From: Amphibalanus amphitrite
Lineage: Eukaryota; Arthropoda; Thecostraca; Balanomorpha; Balanidae
Length of the DNA: 64,000 nucleotides
Direction of reading: 5' to 3'
Assembly: GCF_019059575.1 (NCBI RefSeq)
Contig: NW_024881846.1
Location: 558,001 to 622,000, forward strand
Part shown: positions 1-11,300 of the stretch, in pieces
How the letters are laid out: each line of letters opens with the position of its first letter
How positions within the stretch are numbered: position 1 is the first letter of the stretch
Program-made: the position numbers and the translations under genes
Notes under the pieces: generated by a model
What the model was told of the DNA's origin: nothing
The model's input: the letters and a program-made list of their open reading frames with translations, nothing else
Database searches by the model: none

Positions 1-1
1 G

Positions 2-2014
2 ACTATCTTTGGTGGTAAGCAGCCGGAGCTGACCTCAGCGTTGCCGGACCGTTTTGAGAAGGTACGGCTCAGTCATAAGGTGGCGGAGGGAGTGCGGCCG
101 ACCATCACCGACGACAGTCTGGGCGGCTGGCCGGAGGACGGCGACAGCAGCTTCATCTCGCTGCTGCAGCACCTGACTTCCCTCCAGGACGTGCTGGTGG
201 TCCACCACCTCACCCAAGAGCCGTCTTTCCTGTGGCAGCGTCTCCACCAGTTCACCCGCACCCTGGAGATCAACCAGCTAGAGCTGCCTCCGGGTGCCGT
301 CACCACCTTCCACCAGACCTCCAGCAAGGTGTGTCTGTACCTGGTGCACGGGTCTGGGTGGCGCGGCGCCGACACTCGCCGCTCCGTGCGGCTCCTGGAT
401 GCCTGGAGTGACCTGTGCACGCGGCTGCTGGTCGTGGAGCCCCTGCAGCCGGTGGAGCGGTCGCTGGCGGCACGACTGGTCCGACACGAGCAGACTCTCA
501 TGACGCTATCCATTATGATGGAGGAATACTATGGCTACAACGCTACCGAGAGCGGCAATGACACCGTCGGACAGAGCGGCTCCATTCAGCGAGTGTACGG
601 CTTCGAGCTGGAGTGTTTCCAGCGCAGGGTGCGGCCAGAGCTGCTGTGGGACGCCGCGTGGAGCAGACACCGCGTGCGCCGCTCGCAGCGGGACGGCCAG
701 GGGAATGCCACCTTCTTCCAGACGAACGTGCCGCACTTGGGCGGAGAACATCTGCGCATTAGTTCCACGGCAGCCGGAGACACCTACTACGCCTACTATC
801 CCGACCCGAAAGACCGCTCCCACTTCGCTGGTGTCGAGAAGAACATGATAGACGCGGCGGCCCGCCACCTGGGCTTCACCTACACGCACACACCGCCGCT
901 TAGTGACGAGGGTGTCTACGGCTCGCGGCTGGAGAACGGCTCGTGGACAGGCGTGGTGGGTATGGTGGCCCGCGGCGAGGCCGACATCGCCATCGGCGAC
1001 ATATCGGTGACGCTGGAGCGGCTGACGGCCGTCGACTTCACGTACCCGCACCAGGTGGAGCCCAACTCGTTCATGATGCTGCGGCCGGCGCCGGTGCCGC
1101 GCTGGCTGGCCGTGGCGGCTCCGTTCGACCCTCCCACTTGGCTGCTGCTGGCACTGGCGCTGGGCTGCGCCCTGCTGGCCGTCCAGCTGCCCGGCGTGCT
1201 GGTCGACACGGGCGCCGGCGGCTCGCGCGCCCACGCGCTGGTGCTGTTTGGTGCGCTGCTGCACCAGGCCGGCCAGCTGCCGGTGCGCGGCGCCGCCGGC
1301 CGTCTGCTGGCCGTGGCCTGGTGGCTGTTCGGGCTCACCATCGCCATCAGCTACCGCAGCCGGCTCATCTCACTGCTCTCCGTGTCCCGCTACCCGCCGG
1401 CCATCGACAGCCTGGACCAGCTGGCGCGCTCGCAGCTGGACATCAAGGCGTACCCCCAGGTGGCCGTCACCGAGTACCTGGAGAGTTTCAGCGGTACGGA
1501 CTCGGCGCTGGCCGGCCTGGTGCAGCGGCTTTCCTTCCTCCCGGCCACACAGTCGCTGAATGACGTCGAGCTGCACCCGGACACGGCCTATGTGGAGGAA
1601 CTGGCCCTAGTGCGGCGCGCTGCCAGCCACCGGCCCGACCGACACCTGCTTTACGTGTCACGCGCACGCTTCTACGCCACAGGCCTGGCGTGGCCGGTGC
1701 CGCACGGCGCCTGCTACAAGGGCCCGCTGAACACCATCGTCAAGCGCCTACTGCAGTCGGGCCTGGTCGAGTTCTGGCTGCACAACGAGGGCGGCCAGCC
1801 GCCGCCGCCGCGTCCGCCGCCCCCGCAGCGGGCGCTGCGACTGGCCGACCTGGCCGCCGCCTTCCTGGTCCTGGTGGCCGGATCGCTCGCCTCGGCCGTC
1901 TGTTTTCTGGCAGAGACGGTGGTGGCCGGCAGGCAGATCCGTCTGCCCGGCGCGGCGCACGCGTACCGAGCTCACGTGTGGTGTATGAGGTTTGTGGGTG
2001 GTATGCAGGGGTGA
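2..2014 (+). CDS. Ionotropic receptor (IR), 5' partial
   Basis: Ligand-gated cation channel subunit of the ionotropic-glutamate-receptor-derived IR family, expected in the membrane of chemosensory neurons. The frame is open from the window edge to a TGA at 2012-2014, with no convincing ATG, so the N-terminus or an upstream exon lies outside. An S1 ligand-binding half (about 750-1060) carries a GSWTGVVGMVARGEADIAIG-type block and then TLERLTAVDFTYP. The Arg at 1019-1021 aligns with the glutamate-binding Arg of iGluRs, which many divergent IRs have lost. Next come a membrane helix (about 1130-1200), a short pore region, a second helix ending SYRSRLISLLSV (about 1306-1390), the S2 half, a proline run (about 1796-1830) and a last helix (about 1841-1925). 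The order S1-TM-pore-TM-S2-TM is diagnostic. The roughly 2-kb coding exon has no intron. Which IR subfamily it belongs to is unclear. The family is established; ligand and tissue are not known. Confidence 0.88.
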   Translation, partial: TIFGGKQPELTSALPDRFEKVRLSHKVAEGVRPTITDDSLGGWPEDGDSSFISLLQHLTSLQDVLVVHHLTQEPSFLWQRLHQFTRTLEINQLELPPGAVTTFHQTSSKVCLYLVHGSGWRGADTRRSVRLLDAWSDLCTRLLVVEPLQPVERSLAARLVRHEQTLMTLSIMMEEYYGYNATESGNDTVGQSGSIQRVYGFELECFQRRVRPELLWDAAWSRHRVRRSQRDGQGNATFFQTNVPHLGGEHLRISSTAAGDTYYAYYPDPKDRSHFAGVEKNMIDAAARHLGFTYTHTPPLSDEGVYGSRLENGSWTGVVGMVARGEADIAIGDISVTLERLTAVDFTYPHQVEPNSFMMLRPAPVPRWLAVAAPFDPPTWLLLALALGCALLAVQLPGVLVDTGAGGSRAHALVLFGALLHQAGQLPVRGAAGRLLAVAWWLFGLTIAISYRSRLISLLSVSRYPPAIDSLDQLARSQLDIKAYPQVAVTEYLESFSGTDSALAGLVQRLSFLPATQSLNDVELHPDTAYVEELALVRRAASHRPDRHLLYVSRARFYATGLAWPVPHGACYKGPLNTIVKRLLQSGLVEFWLHNEGGQPPPPRPPPPQRALRLADLAAAFLVLVAGSLASAVCFLAETVVAGRQIRLPGAAHAYRAHVWCMRFVGGMQG

Positions 2015-2150
2015 TAGCTCTGGTCCTGCAAAGGGCTGGAGATGTGATATTGGTCGATGTGCCGGTCACCGAGGCGCATCCGCCACCGTCGGCTATTGCA
2101 ACAGACACACCATGCTGCGTCACCTTGCACTTAAGACGTCACTGCCTCTA

Positions 2151-2497
2151 TTTTTTTTTTCTATAAATTTAGTCCGAATGGTTGAATGGGTGGATTGAGG
2201 AATCAGAGCCCGCACTAAGCATAGCTTGTTGTGCTGACCCTGACCCCACCACCCGATCGCGCAATTCCAGTTGTATGGCAGAATTTTGTCCGAACGTTTA
2301 ACGTGTCCTCACGACTGGACACGGCCCCCTCCGCTCACTCACGTTACCTGGCTTCTGTGCGGCCCCTGCCACAGACACGCACGCCATTACACGTAGGAGC
2401 TAAATGTGGCCGCCCGCACCGGGGCTTGAACCGGGCTCTCACTACCGGCTAAGCGTCGGATTCCGGCGCTTTAATCCACTCGGCCACGGAGGGGCCA
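2151..2497 (-). mobile_element. tRNA-derived SINE
   Basis: Read on the minus strand, a tRNA-like head begins near 2497 with box A TGGCCGAGTGG (2476-2486) and box B GGTTCAAGCCC (2422-2432), at spacing suited to a Leu/Ser-type tRNA with a long variable arm. About 250 bp of unrelated body follow, ending in a ten-A tail (T run at 2151-2160 on the plus strand). This is the layout of a Pol III SINE. It lies just after the IR stop codon, so it may be in the receptor's 3' UTR. I saw no clear target duplication. Confidence 0.65.
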
Positions 2498-2620
2498 ACG
2501 GAACCCATCTTAAAATTATCTACGACACTGATAATGTCAGTGATCAGTGTCGTCCTTTCCCTGACTATGAAGTGCCGTGAAGGTCACTAAAGACGCTTGA
2601 CGTGACGTAGTACAATTCAC

Positions 2621-3807
2621 TTAACCCTCGCCCCGTTGGGGGGGGGCCATTTTGGCCCCCCCCCCCCTGTGGTTTTTCCTGAATAGCAAAAAAACGGCGG
2701 CGCGCAGCGCCGCCAAATTTTCATTACCTTCCCGGGCATCAATTTGACACCTTCACACCAAATTTCAAGTCTTAGGTCACCTTAGGTCAGGAGTTATTGA
2801 GGTCAAACTGAGGTCATGTTCGAGCAAAAATGAGCAAAAAACATGCAATCCTGAAACGCTCACCAAATCTACAGTTATCAAGCAATTTCAAAGTTCTTTA
2901 TATGGTCTAGTAGACAAAAAGCGGCGCTACAAAACTGCTATCTCGGATTTTCAAAATTTTTGGTTTTTGACCAAAAAAAAATCAAAAAATTGATTTTTTT
3001 AGAAAAACTTTGAAAAAATCCAAAAGTTTTCCGAATTTCGAAAAAACCGGAATATATGTGATAGTTCCAGCGCTCTTCTATATACATACCAAATTTCAGA
3101 TCGATATCTCGTTTTTTGGCCAAGTTATAGCGAAAAAACTGTTCAAAAATGATGACGTCAAATTTTTGAACTCAATTTTTAGCAATTCTAGACCACGTAC
3201 GGCAAAACAAAGACCACCATTGAACTCCCCGTGACGAGCTGCATCGATTCGATACCCATTTTATGCAAAAATATTAACTTTGAAATTTGACCTAATTTGA
3301 CCTGACCTTGACCTGACCTTGACCTGACCTTGACCAAAACGTGATCTAAGCTGGCCCCAAAGGCTGCCTGACCCATATAATCGCATTTGTCATGTAAAAT
3401 GGACCATAAAACATGTATCACACGACACTTTCATATTGTGACCCCCCCGTGACCTGACCTCTGTGACCTGACCTGGTATCAGTGACCTCAAATAGCAAAA
3501 TATGTGTTTGAAGAACATTTCCCCATCGATGATTTTCAATGAAATGCATTTTACTCGATTTTACAACGCATTTCTTGAAGTGCCTGTAAACGGTGAAAAT
3601 TGGACCTTTGACCTGACCTGTGACGTCATCGGTTTGACCTAGGTCAATAAAATTGGGTCACAAGGTAGTTCCCCGTTGGGGCTATCCAACGCCGTTTACC
3701 GCTTGTCGCTATGTTGCGTGGTTCTCGAGATCTTAGGGGGGGGCCAAAATGGCCCCCCCCCCCAACCGGGCGCGTTGCTCGGCAGAGCCCAACGGGGCGC
3801 GGGTTAA
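2621..3807 (+). mobile_element. TTAA-flanked non-autonomous element, copy A (piggyBac-like)
   Basis: Flanked by TTAA at 2621-2624 and 3804-3807, with inverted ends CCCTCGCCCCGTTGGG on the left and, read inward from the right, CCCGCGCCCCGTTGGG. A small palindrome, GGCCATTTTGGCC, sits inside both G/C tracts. The end word GTTGGG occurs once at the left and twice at the right. The body has no transposase frame. It contains a GC palindrome GGCGGCGCGCAGCGCCGCC (2698-2716), A/T-rich stretches and a run of TGACCT half-sites (about 3290-3335, and again 3445-3490 and 3604-3645). The TTAA target and CCC-starting ends are typical of piggyBac, but that class is inferred. Confidence 0.7.
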
Positions 3808-3898
3808 TGTACATTTATCACTAGTCCTTGGATGCATCCTCGCCCAACCACGGGCAGCCCTCGAGATGCTGGTTGGAAAGCTGATAACCCAGCAGTTT

Positions 3899-4321
3899 AA
3901 AGGCCGCCCCACACTGGAACTCGCATGCGGGTTGCGAGTTTTTGGGTTTTCGGGTTTATTCAAGTTCAAATCATACAATCTAAGCTGAGTGAAACACACT
4001 ACCATCTAACAGGCGACTCTGCATGTTTTTAGCTTACGAGCCACCTTGCATCGCATTCCAAAAGTTTATTTTGAGTCAACTTTCGACTTTACTCGCTGCG
4101 AGGTCTGCGAGTTTTGCGGGTTTTTCGTTGGAGTCGAATTTTGGTTCTTTGCGCTGGTATTGCGACTATATGTAATTTTCTGAAGGTGTACCGGCTTCAC
4201 TGCATTCATGAAGTTACCATAAAGGAACGGTCTAATCACTCTATGAATTAGTATTATGCCCGCAAACTCAAAACCCGCAAACTCGCAGCCCGCATGCGAG
4301 GTCCAGTGTGGGGCGGCCTTT
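3899..4321. mobile_element. Foldback/MITE with about 55-bp inverted ends
   Basis: The left end (3899-3957) starts AAAGGCCGCCCCACACTGG and the right end (4262-4321) is its near inverse, ending GGGGCGGCCTTT. Both ends continue into CGCATGCGGG and repeated GCGAGTTT/GGGTTTT words, so the arms can pair for about 55 bp. The interior has no coding frame. No target duplication is convincing, so the superfamily is undecided. It may affect RNA folding downstream of both convergent genes. Confidence 0.6.
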
Positions 4322-5192
4322 AGGCAGAGACATTTTAGAATGACATTCGGCACTTAGTGCGAAAATATTCGCTAGTCTCCTAAACATCGCTCATATTGAA
4401 TATGCTTTTCTAAACCCGCTTTACAACAATATGCGTGTATTATGTTCAAGTCATTCAATTTCGTGACAGAGTTGCAGTTCATATTATGCCTGGCCTAGTC
4501 GTTCCAGCCTATTAATGCAACAGCACCGAGATGCTAATTAGCGACTGGTCACTGGATACATTTAGGTAGGAAGCTTCAATCTCACAAGCTGTTAACATTA
4601 ATGGCAAAACAGCTCATGGTCAAAATGCCCGTCAAAGTACAATTACTATCAAGACACATGGATAAACATTATCAAGCATTATTGTGAATCGTACGCTTGT
4701 AAGCGGTTGAGACAATCATGTAAATAAATATATAAAAAGAGGACGTTGCATGCTGTGCACTGTATGGTAAATACAATCGACACGTCAATGTTATGTTTGT
4801 TCACATGTTTGCTGGAACTACGATAAGAATACACAAAGCACACCTCGGCCACGCAAAATGGTCCCTTATCAAAACATCTGACTTCACAGACGTGCGTAAA
4901 TTATATCATAACCCTGAGATCGCATACTTTGGAAGACTGGTTGATCGTGCCATAGCACAAAACGGCCTTTCCAAAAGGCACATTGTCTAAGAAACCATTG
5001 GCATTTGAGACTTGTCCTTCCACAAACATACAAGCAGAAGGCATTGTTGTCAATTTGCACGCATCTTACCTCCACTCACAGAATCATAGCAGACTGTACA
5101 CAGCCCAACTAACCGCATCACGTACCCCTCATCTCTAACCCTTCAGATTCTCTCCCTCCCCTCCACTCTCTTCACCCCTGTCGGAGCATCCC

Positions 5193-5354
5193 TCACCGTC
5201 TCAGCGCCCGGCGGACCAGCACCTCCTGCTGTTCTGTCAGCGTGCTCAGACGCTGTGCGGCCCGAGACAGGCTGGCAGGGGACCGCAGCGGCGCCGGCGA
5301 CCCTCCGCCCACCGGGCTCGGCCGCGTGCGGAGGTTGTACCGGCCCGGAGACGG
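5193..5354 (-). CDS. bmb: brambleberry exon 9 (C-terminus and stop)
   Basis: Acceptor CGTCCACAG before 5354. It codes residues 528-580, PSPGRYNLRTRPSPVGG through a Leu/Gln-rich helix, ending VRRALRR and TGA at 5195-5193. No AATAAA is obvious close downstream on the minus strand; the nearest I noticed is near 4063. Confidence 0.8.
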   Translation of the reverse strand, partial: PSPGRYNLRTRPSPVGGGSPAPLRSPASLSRAAQRLSTLTEQQEVLVRRALRR

Positions 5355-8300
5355 CTGTGGACGAGAGGGGGTGTCAATGACAAGGGGTAGACGGCTGTGG
5401 ATGAGGGAGGGGGTCAGTGACAGGGTTGTAGGCGGGGGGGGGCGAGAGGGGGAATACAACGACAGGGCAGACGGTTGTACTTGTGGACGAAGGGACCTCA
5501 GCGGCAGGGCTGAGGGTAGTGCTGCGGACTTGAGGACACTGATCCAGCAACTGATATATTTGAAGCTTGAACATGTAGTTCAGCAGTGTTGACGGTGGTG
5601 ACCGAGGTTTGAACACTTGCGTTTTTCTGGGCTTGTAACTGATGTGTACTGTACAGTGAAACTTCAAGTTCAACATAAGGCTATAGGTAGTGGCAGAACA
5701 AAAATATAAACAGCACATTACTTAAAATCGTCATAAACTTAAGTTGCAAAGGACCGCAAAGAGAAAGCTTTGTACAAACTACAAACTCCCCGTCTCCCAA
5801 CCATACCGACCCGTGAACGGTGGCCCACCTGAGGTGTCTCTGATGGTGAGCTGCTCCCCCGTGAGGAGGAGGCGGCCGACCTCAGGGCCGCTCCCAGCTC
5901 CAGCGAACTATCACCCCGCGATGCCGACCTCAGTGCCGCGCCCAGCTCCAGAGACCCGCTCAGTACATCCACCAGACTGGGCCGCCGCCTGCGGGGCGGG
6001 TCCTCGGCGGCCGGCACCGACACGGCCCGGCAGAGGGACGCGTCACTGGACAGAGAGACGGAGTCCGAGCCGCCCTCCTCGGCAGGCGGGGAGAGCTCTG
6101 CGGGAACGACACAGGCGGTTATTAGCATGGCAAGGATAGACAGGAACCAAAGACGATACAGTCAGCGTGGTAAAGGTGTCATATATTGACAGTATCACCA
6201 GAGCATGGCAGAGTTGCAAGCCATGCGCAATTGCATTCAGCGATTGCGAAGCCACTTTCACTTCATGGCATCGGCGAAGCCAACCGTGAAATAGATCCAG
6301 AAGCACGCATAAGCATTAAGCACCCAGTAACAATTAGCAATGACCTGTAGCTCCCAGCGGCAGCACACAGGACAAGGAGCACCCCCTCCCCCCATGACAC
6401 CCCCCCCCCCCGCCAGCGGGCCGATCCTTACCGCGTAACACCGGCCCCGCCGAACCTCCTCCATCCGTGACGTCTCCGGCGGCGGACACCGCGTGCCGCG
6501 ACCCCGACCTCTTCAGGTCAGCGGTCCTCTCCGAGCCTGACCCAGCCAGTCTCGGGGTCAGGTCAGGGAGGCCCGTTAGTGACCGCCTTGGCCACGGGGT
6601 GGCGCCACTCCGCAGGCCGGTGAAGACACCCGGTGAGGTGGTGGTGGCGCCATCTGTAACGTCGCTGACCGGCATCCCTGCTCGAGGGCGGCGGACAGAC
6701 AGACAGGCGGACGGACGGACAGGCGTTATTTTTGGCTGGCGTTAGCGTTGTCATTCATTCAGCCATGGGATGGAGCGATTTAGTACGCAGCTGGACAAAA
6801 GCGGGCTGGTATTTAATGCATCCGTCAAAGCTGTGAGCTGCTGAGGCTGCCAGCCGGTGCCATTCTGTCCCATTTTCCGCAAAGCACTTTCATGACATCA
6901 TGCAAAAGTGACAATCACAGTATAACTGGTTTATGGTATAGGCTCGTACATTAATAAGCGAATTAGCACGTTCATCATTTGAAAGCACAGAAAAGCTGCG
7001 GAAACATATCGTAACTAAGCTCGATAAAATTATGGACAACAACCAGTCACGGTTCTCACGGGAATAGGGACGCTCTGACAGAGGACAGTCCTTGTTCTGA
7101 AGGGGAACGGCTGCAGTTCCCACATGGGCAGTTCACAAAGTCAAAATTATCACAGGGAGAGCCGTGATTCTGACATCAGCTCACATCATTACTCATTACT
7201 ACAAGGACATCCACAGTTCTCAAAGGGGCAGCTATGGTTCCTAATAATTTCATATGCACATCCAAGGTTCTCGCGGGGATAGCCACAGGCAGCCACAACT
7301 GGACAGTGGCATAGTTTTCACATGAACAACCACAGTTCTCACACGAACGGTTCCAACTCTCTCCACGGCTCTCACAGGGACAGGTCACTGTTCTCACGGC
7401 CACAGGCACGTCCCACTCACCCTTAGCGGCGAGGTAGGCGCGCAGCTCGCGGTGCTGCCGGTGCAGCTCCAGCAGCAGCTGGTTGTTGGCCGCGTTGAGG
7501 TCGCGGTAGCGGTACACGGTGCCGGCCAGGATGAGCAGACAGACGGAGACTGCCGCCCGGCGCAGCAGCCACACCGAGCTGTCCAGCAGCGCCTGAAAAC
7601 GACGACAACGGTGGGCATGTCAGGGCGAAGGGCGCGGCATGTGGGTATGTATTGTACGGTGGATTGGTGTTAACTGTTACGTTTCACCGAGCTCCGTAGG
7701 CCCTGACCGTACATATTACCGTAGCTGCGTTTATGATACGGGCCCCACCATACGGCTGCGTCTGCGCATGCGGGAGCCGGGAGGGTAGGCTGACCCGCAT
7801 ATTGCCTGAGGCTCAATGTGGACGAGCGTGTCGTGTGGACTGGTCTGTGGCAGTGACTGACTGGCGAGCGACCAATACAGGTTGACCTCTGAGCACGAGC
7901 GGTCTCTACACTGGCGACGAGGATTTGAACCGGCGCGGCGGGGCGACTTCTACGGCCATGGATGGGGCAGCGTCGGCCACCCTGCAGCTGGAGCCCTTCA
8001 ACCCGGCGACGGACTCCTGGAGCCAGTGGGAGGAGCGTCTGCACTACTTCATCGAATGTAACGGCATTCAAGGCGAGAGCAGGAAACGCGCCACGCTGTT
8101 GACGGTATGTGGGAAAGAGGCCTTTTCGCTTATTTGTAGCTTGATAGCACCGTCTAAGACGTCTGAGAAGTCGTTTGATGAGCTTTTGCAAGTAATAAGG
8201 GAGCACAAAGAACCCAAACCATCTGTCATTGTGTCGCGATTCAAGTTCAACTCGTGTCAACGAACGGCAGGCCAATCCGTTGCTGATTTTGTTTCTGTGC

Positions 8301-11300
8301 TAAGGAAGGCTACCGAGCACTGCTGTTTTGGAGCCACGCTTGATGACAGACTCACTGAGCAGTTTGTTTGCGGCATCAGGGATCCTCGGATGCAGCGGCG
8401 GTTGCTGTCAGAATCCAGCCTGGACTTCAGCTCAGCACAGAGGATCTGCCTGGCGATAGAGGCTTCCAGCAGAGACGCTCACCTGATCTCCGGCACACCG
8501 GGTACAGTGCCGGCAGAGGTATGTGAGGTAAGGGCGCAAGGCTTGCCGTCAGGTCAGTCAACTCGTCCAGGGGCTCGCTGTTGGCGTTGTGGCGGGAGGA
8601 CCCACTCACCTGATGTGTGTCGTTTTGCGTCGTACAAGTGTCACAACTGTTCGAAAGCTGGACATTTGGCTAAAATGTGCACAGTCAGAAAGACGACAGT
8701 CAGACCTCGGAGGCAGCAGGGCAGAGCAAACGCCGTTGAAGCAGATGAAGAATGGGAGGCGGACTACACGACAGATGTTGGCCGTGCGGAACAGGATGAA
8801 GAGATCTGCAGAACGGAAGCGGTCCATCGGGTGAGTGTACCTCCCATTTCTTGTCTGGTTCAGTTTCAAGGTACAGATGTAGATATGGAGATTGACACTG
8901 GTTCTAGCGTATCGTTGATTGGGCAGGATACGTTTGAACAGTTGAACAGAAAACCTAAACTCAAAATGTGCTCATCTCGTTTGAAAACGTATACGGGTCA
9001 GTTCATACCATTGTTGGGAGAGTTTCAAACAGACGTGTGGTATGAAGGCAAACAGCACCGTGCCCTGACAGTTGTGGTGGTAAAAGATGCCAGGACTAAC
9101 CTTCTAGGACGAGACTGGCTGGAGCACATCAACCTCAACTGGCGGGCAGTGCACGCCATTCGAACCAGTTCCTTGCAGGGCCTGAAGGAGAAGTATCGGC
9201 GCCTCTTTGAGCCTGGCCTGGGAGAGCTGAAGGGGGTAAAGGTACGTCTGGACATTGACCGTACTGTACCACCGAGGTTCTGCAAGGCCCGCTCTCTGCC
9301 CTATGTGTTCAAGGAGAAGGTGGAGGCCCAGCTCCAGAAGGACATCGACAGCGGCGTCCTGGAGGAAGTGCAGAACAGCAGCTGGGCGGCGCCCATTGTG
9401 CCGGTGCTGAAGAAGGACGGGAATGTCCGAGTCTGCGGCAACTTTAAGTTGACGGCCAACCGAGCGGTGAGGTTGGACAGATATCCATTGCCACAGGTCC
9501 CGGATCTGTTTGCAACGCTAGCGGGAGGTACCGTATTCTCGAAAATTGATCTGGCTTCGGCCTACAATCAGTTAGTTCTTCACGAGGACTCTCGAGACAT
9601 CATGACCATCAACACCTCACGAGGTCTTCTCAGATTTTCGAGGCTCCCGTTCGGCATCAACAGTTCTGTGGGTATATTTCAGAGAGAGATTGAAAAGGTT
9701 CTCCAGGGCATACCCAACGTCATTGTTTTCCTGGATGACGTTCTGGTGAGTGGAAAGACACAGGCCGAACACCTGACCACGCTGGAGAAGGTGTTTTCTA
9801 GGCTTGAAGACGCGGGTCTAAAAGCCAGAGCAGATAAGTGTAAGTTTTTGGTTCAGCAGGTTGAGTACCTGGGTCACGTGGTCAACAGGCATGGAATTTC
9901 CCCGACTTCTGAGAAAACTGAAGCGATCAGGTCAGTGCCTGAACCTAGGAACGTGTCTGAGCTGAAAAGCTTTCTTGGGTTGTTGACTTACTACTCCAGG
10001 TACTTACCAGCGCGCGCTCAGAGGCTGGCTGCGCTGTACGACCTTCTCAAGAAGGACAAGGACTGGATATGGGGACCAGAACAGCGGAAAAGCTTCCACT
10101 GGGCCCAAAGTGTCCTTACCTCGGACTCTGTTCTAGCTCACTTCGATGCGGCGAAGGAGCAAGTGCTGGTCTGTGACGCATCGTCTCGAGGCATTGGAGC
10201 GGTACTGGCTCAGCGTGAAGTGGATGGAGCTGAGCGTCCTGTCGGGTACGTGTCAAGAAGTCTGACCTCTTCAGAGCAGAAGTATTCTCAGTTGGAGAGG
10301 GAAGCTCTCGCGATCGTTTTCGCGGTAGAAAAGTTCAATCAATACTTGCTGGGTAATAAGTTCATACTGGTCACGGATCACAAGCCGCTGGTAGTTTTGT
10401 TTGGAGAAAACAAAGACATTCCGGCTATGGCGTCTGCTCGCATTCGTAGGTGGGCATTGAAGTTGTCTGCGTACCAGTATGCCATCCAGTTTAGGCGCAC
10501 GGAAGACATGGGTAACGCGGACGCCCTCAGCAGGCTTCCCCTGCCAGTTGCAGATGGCTCTGGCCAGGAAGATCTGGTGCTGCTGATTGAGGATGCTGTA
10601 TTTGATGCTAAGCAAGTAGCACGTTTGACAGCTCGTGACCCCGTTCTTTCCAGAGTAATGAACCTGGTGCAGAAGGGCGGGTGGCCCGAGATAGCTGACC
10701 CGGCATTGAAACCGTTTTCAGAGAAACGCTGGGAGCTGTCTGTGTGTGCAGGCGTGCTGCTGTGGGGGCACAGGGTCGTGATACCACAGAAGGGCCGCCA
10801 GTCTGTGATTTCAGAGCTGCATTCTGCCCATCCAGGGATCGGCCGGATGAAATCACTGGCAAGGAGCTGCGTCTGGTGGCCCCAGATTGACGGTGACCTG
10901 GAAATGGCGGTCAGACGATGCTCTGCGTGTCAGGAGAGTCGTCCGACCCCTCATCGGGCTGACCTGAGTATGTGGCCCTGGCCGAGACGCCCATGGTCAA
11001 GGGTTCATGTGGATTTTGCGGAACCAATCAAAGGCAAGTACATTTTTGTGGTAGTGGACGCCTTTTCAAAGTGGGTTGAGGCTGAGCCGTGCTCAAGTGT
11101 GAGTTCGCAAGCAGCCATGGTCAAATTGCGACGTATGTTTGCAAGATGGGGCTTGCCTGACATGCTCTGCTCTGATAATGCTACGACGTTTACCTCACAG
11201 GATTTTCAGCAGTTCCTGGCGGCTAATGGGGTTCAACATAGAACGATAGAGCCACGTCACAGTCAAGGCAACGGGCTAGCAGAGCGGGCAGTTCGTGACG

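Noticed and set aside
14-38. Short intron at the start of the IR frame (GGTAAGC ... CCTCAG)
   Set aside because: Only about 20 bases apart, too short for an intron, and the frame reads through.
2409-2497. Functional tRNA-Leu or tRNA-Ser gene
   Set aside because: A and B boxes are present but stems are imperfect and a SINE body with A tail follows.
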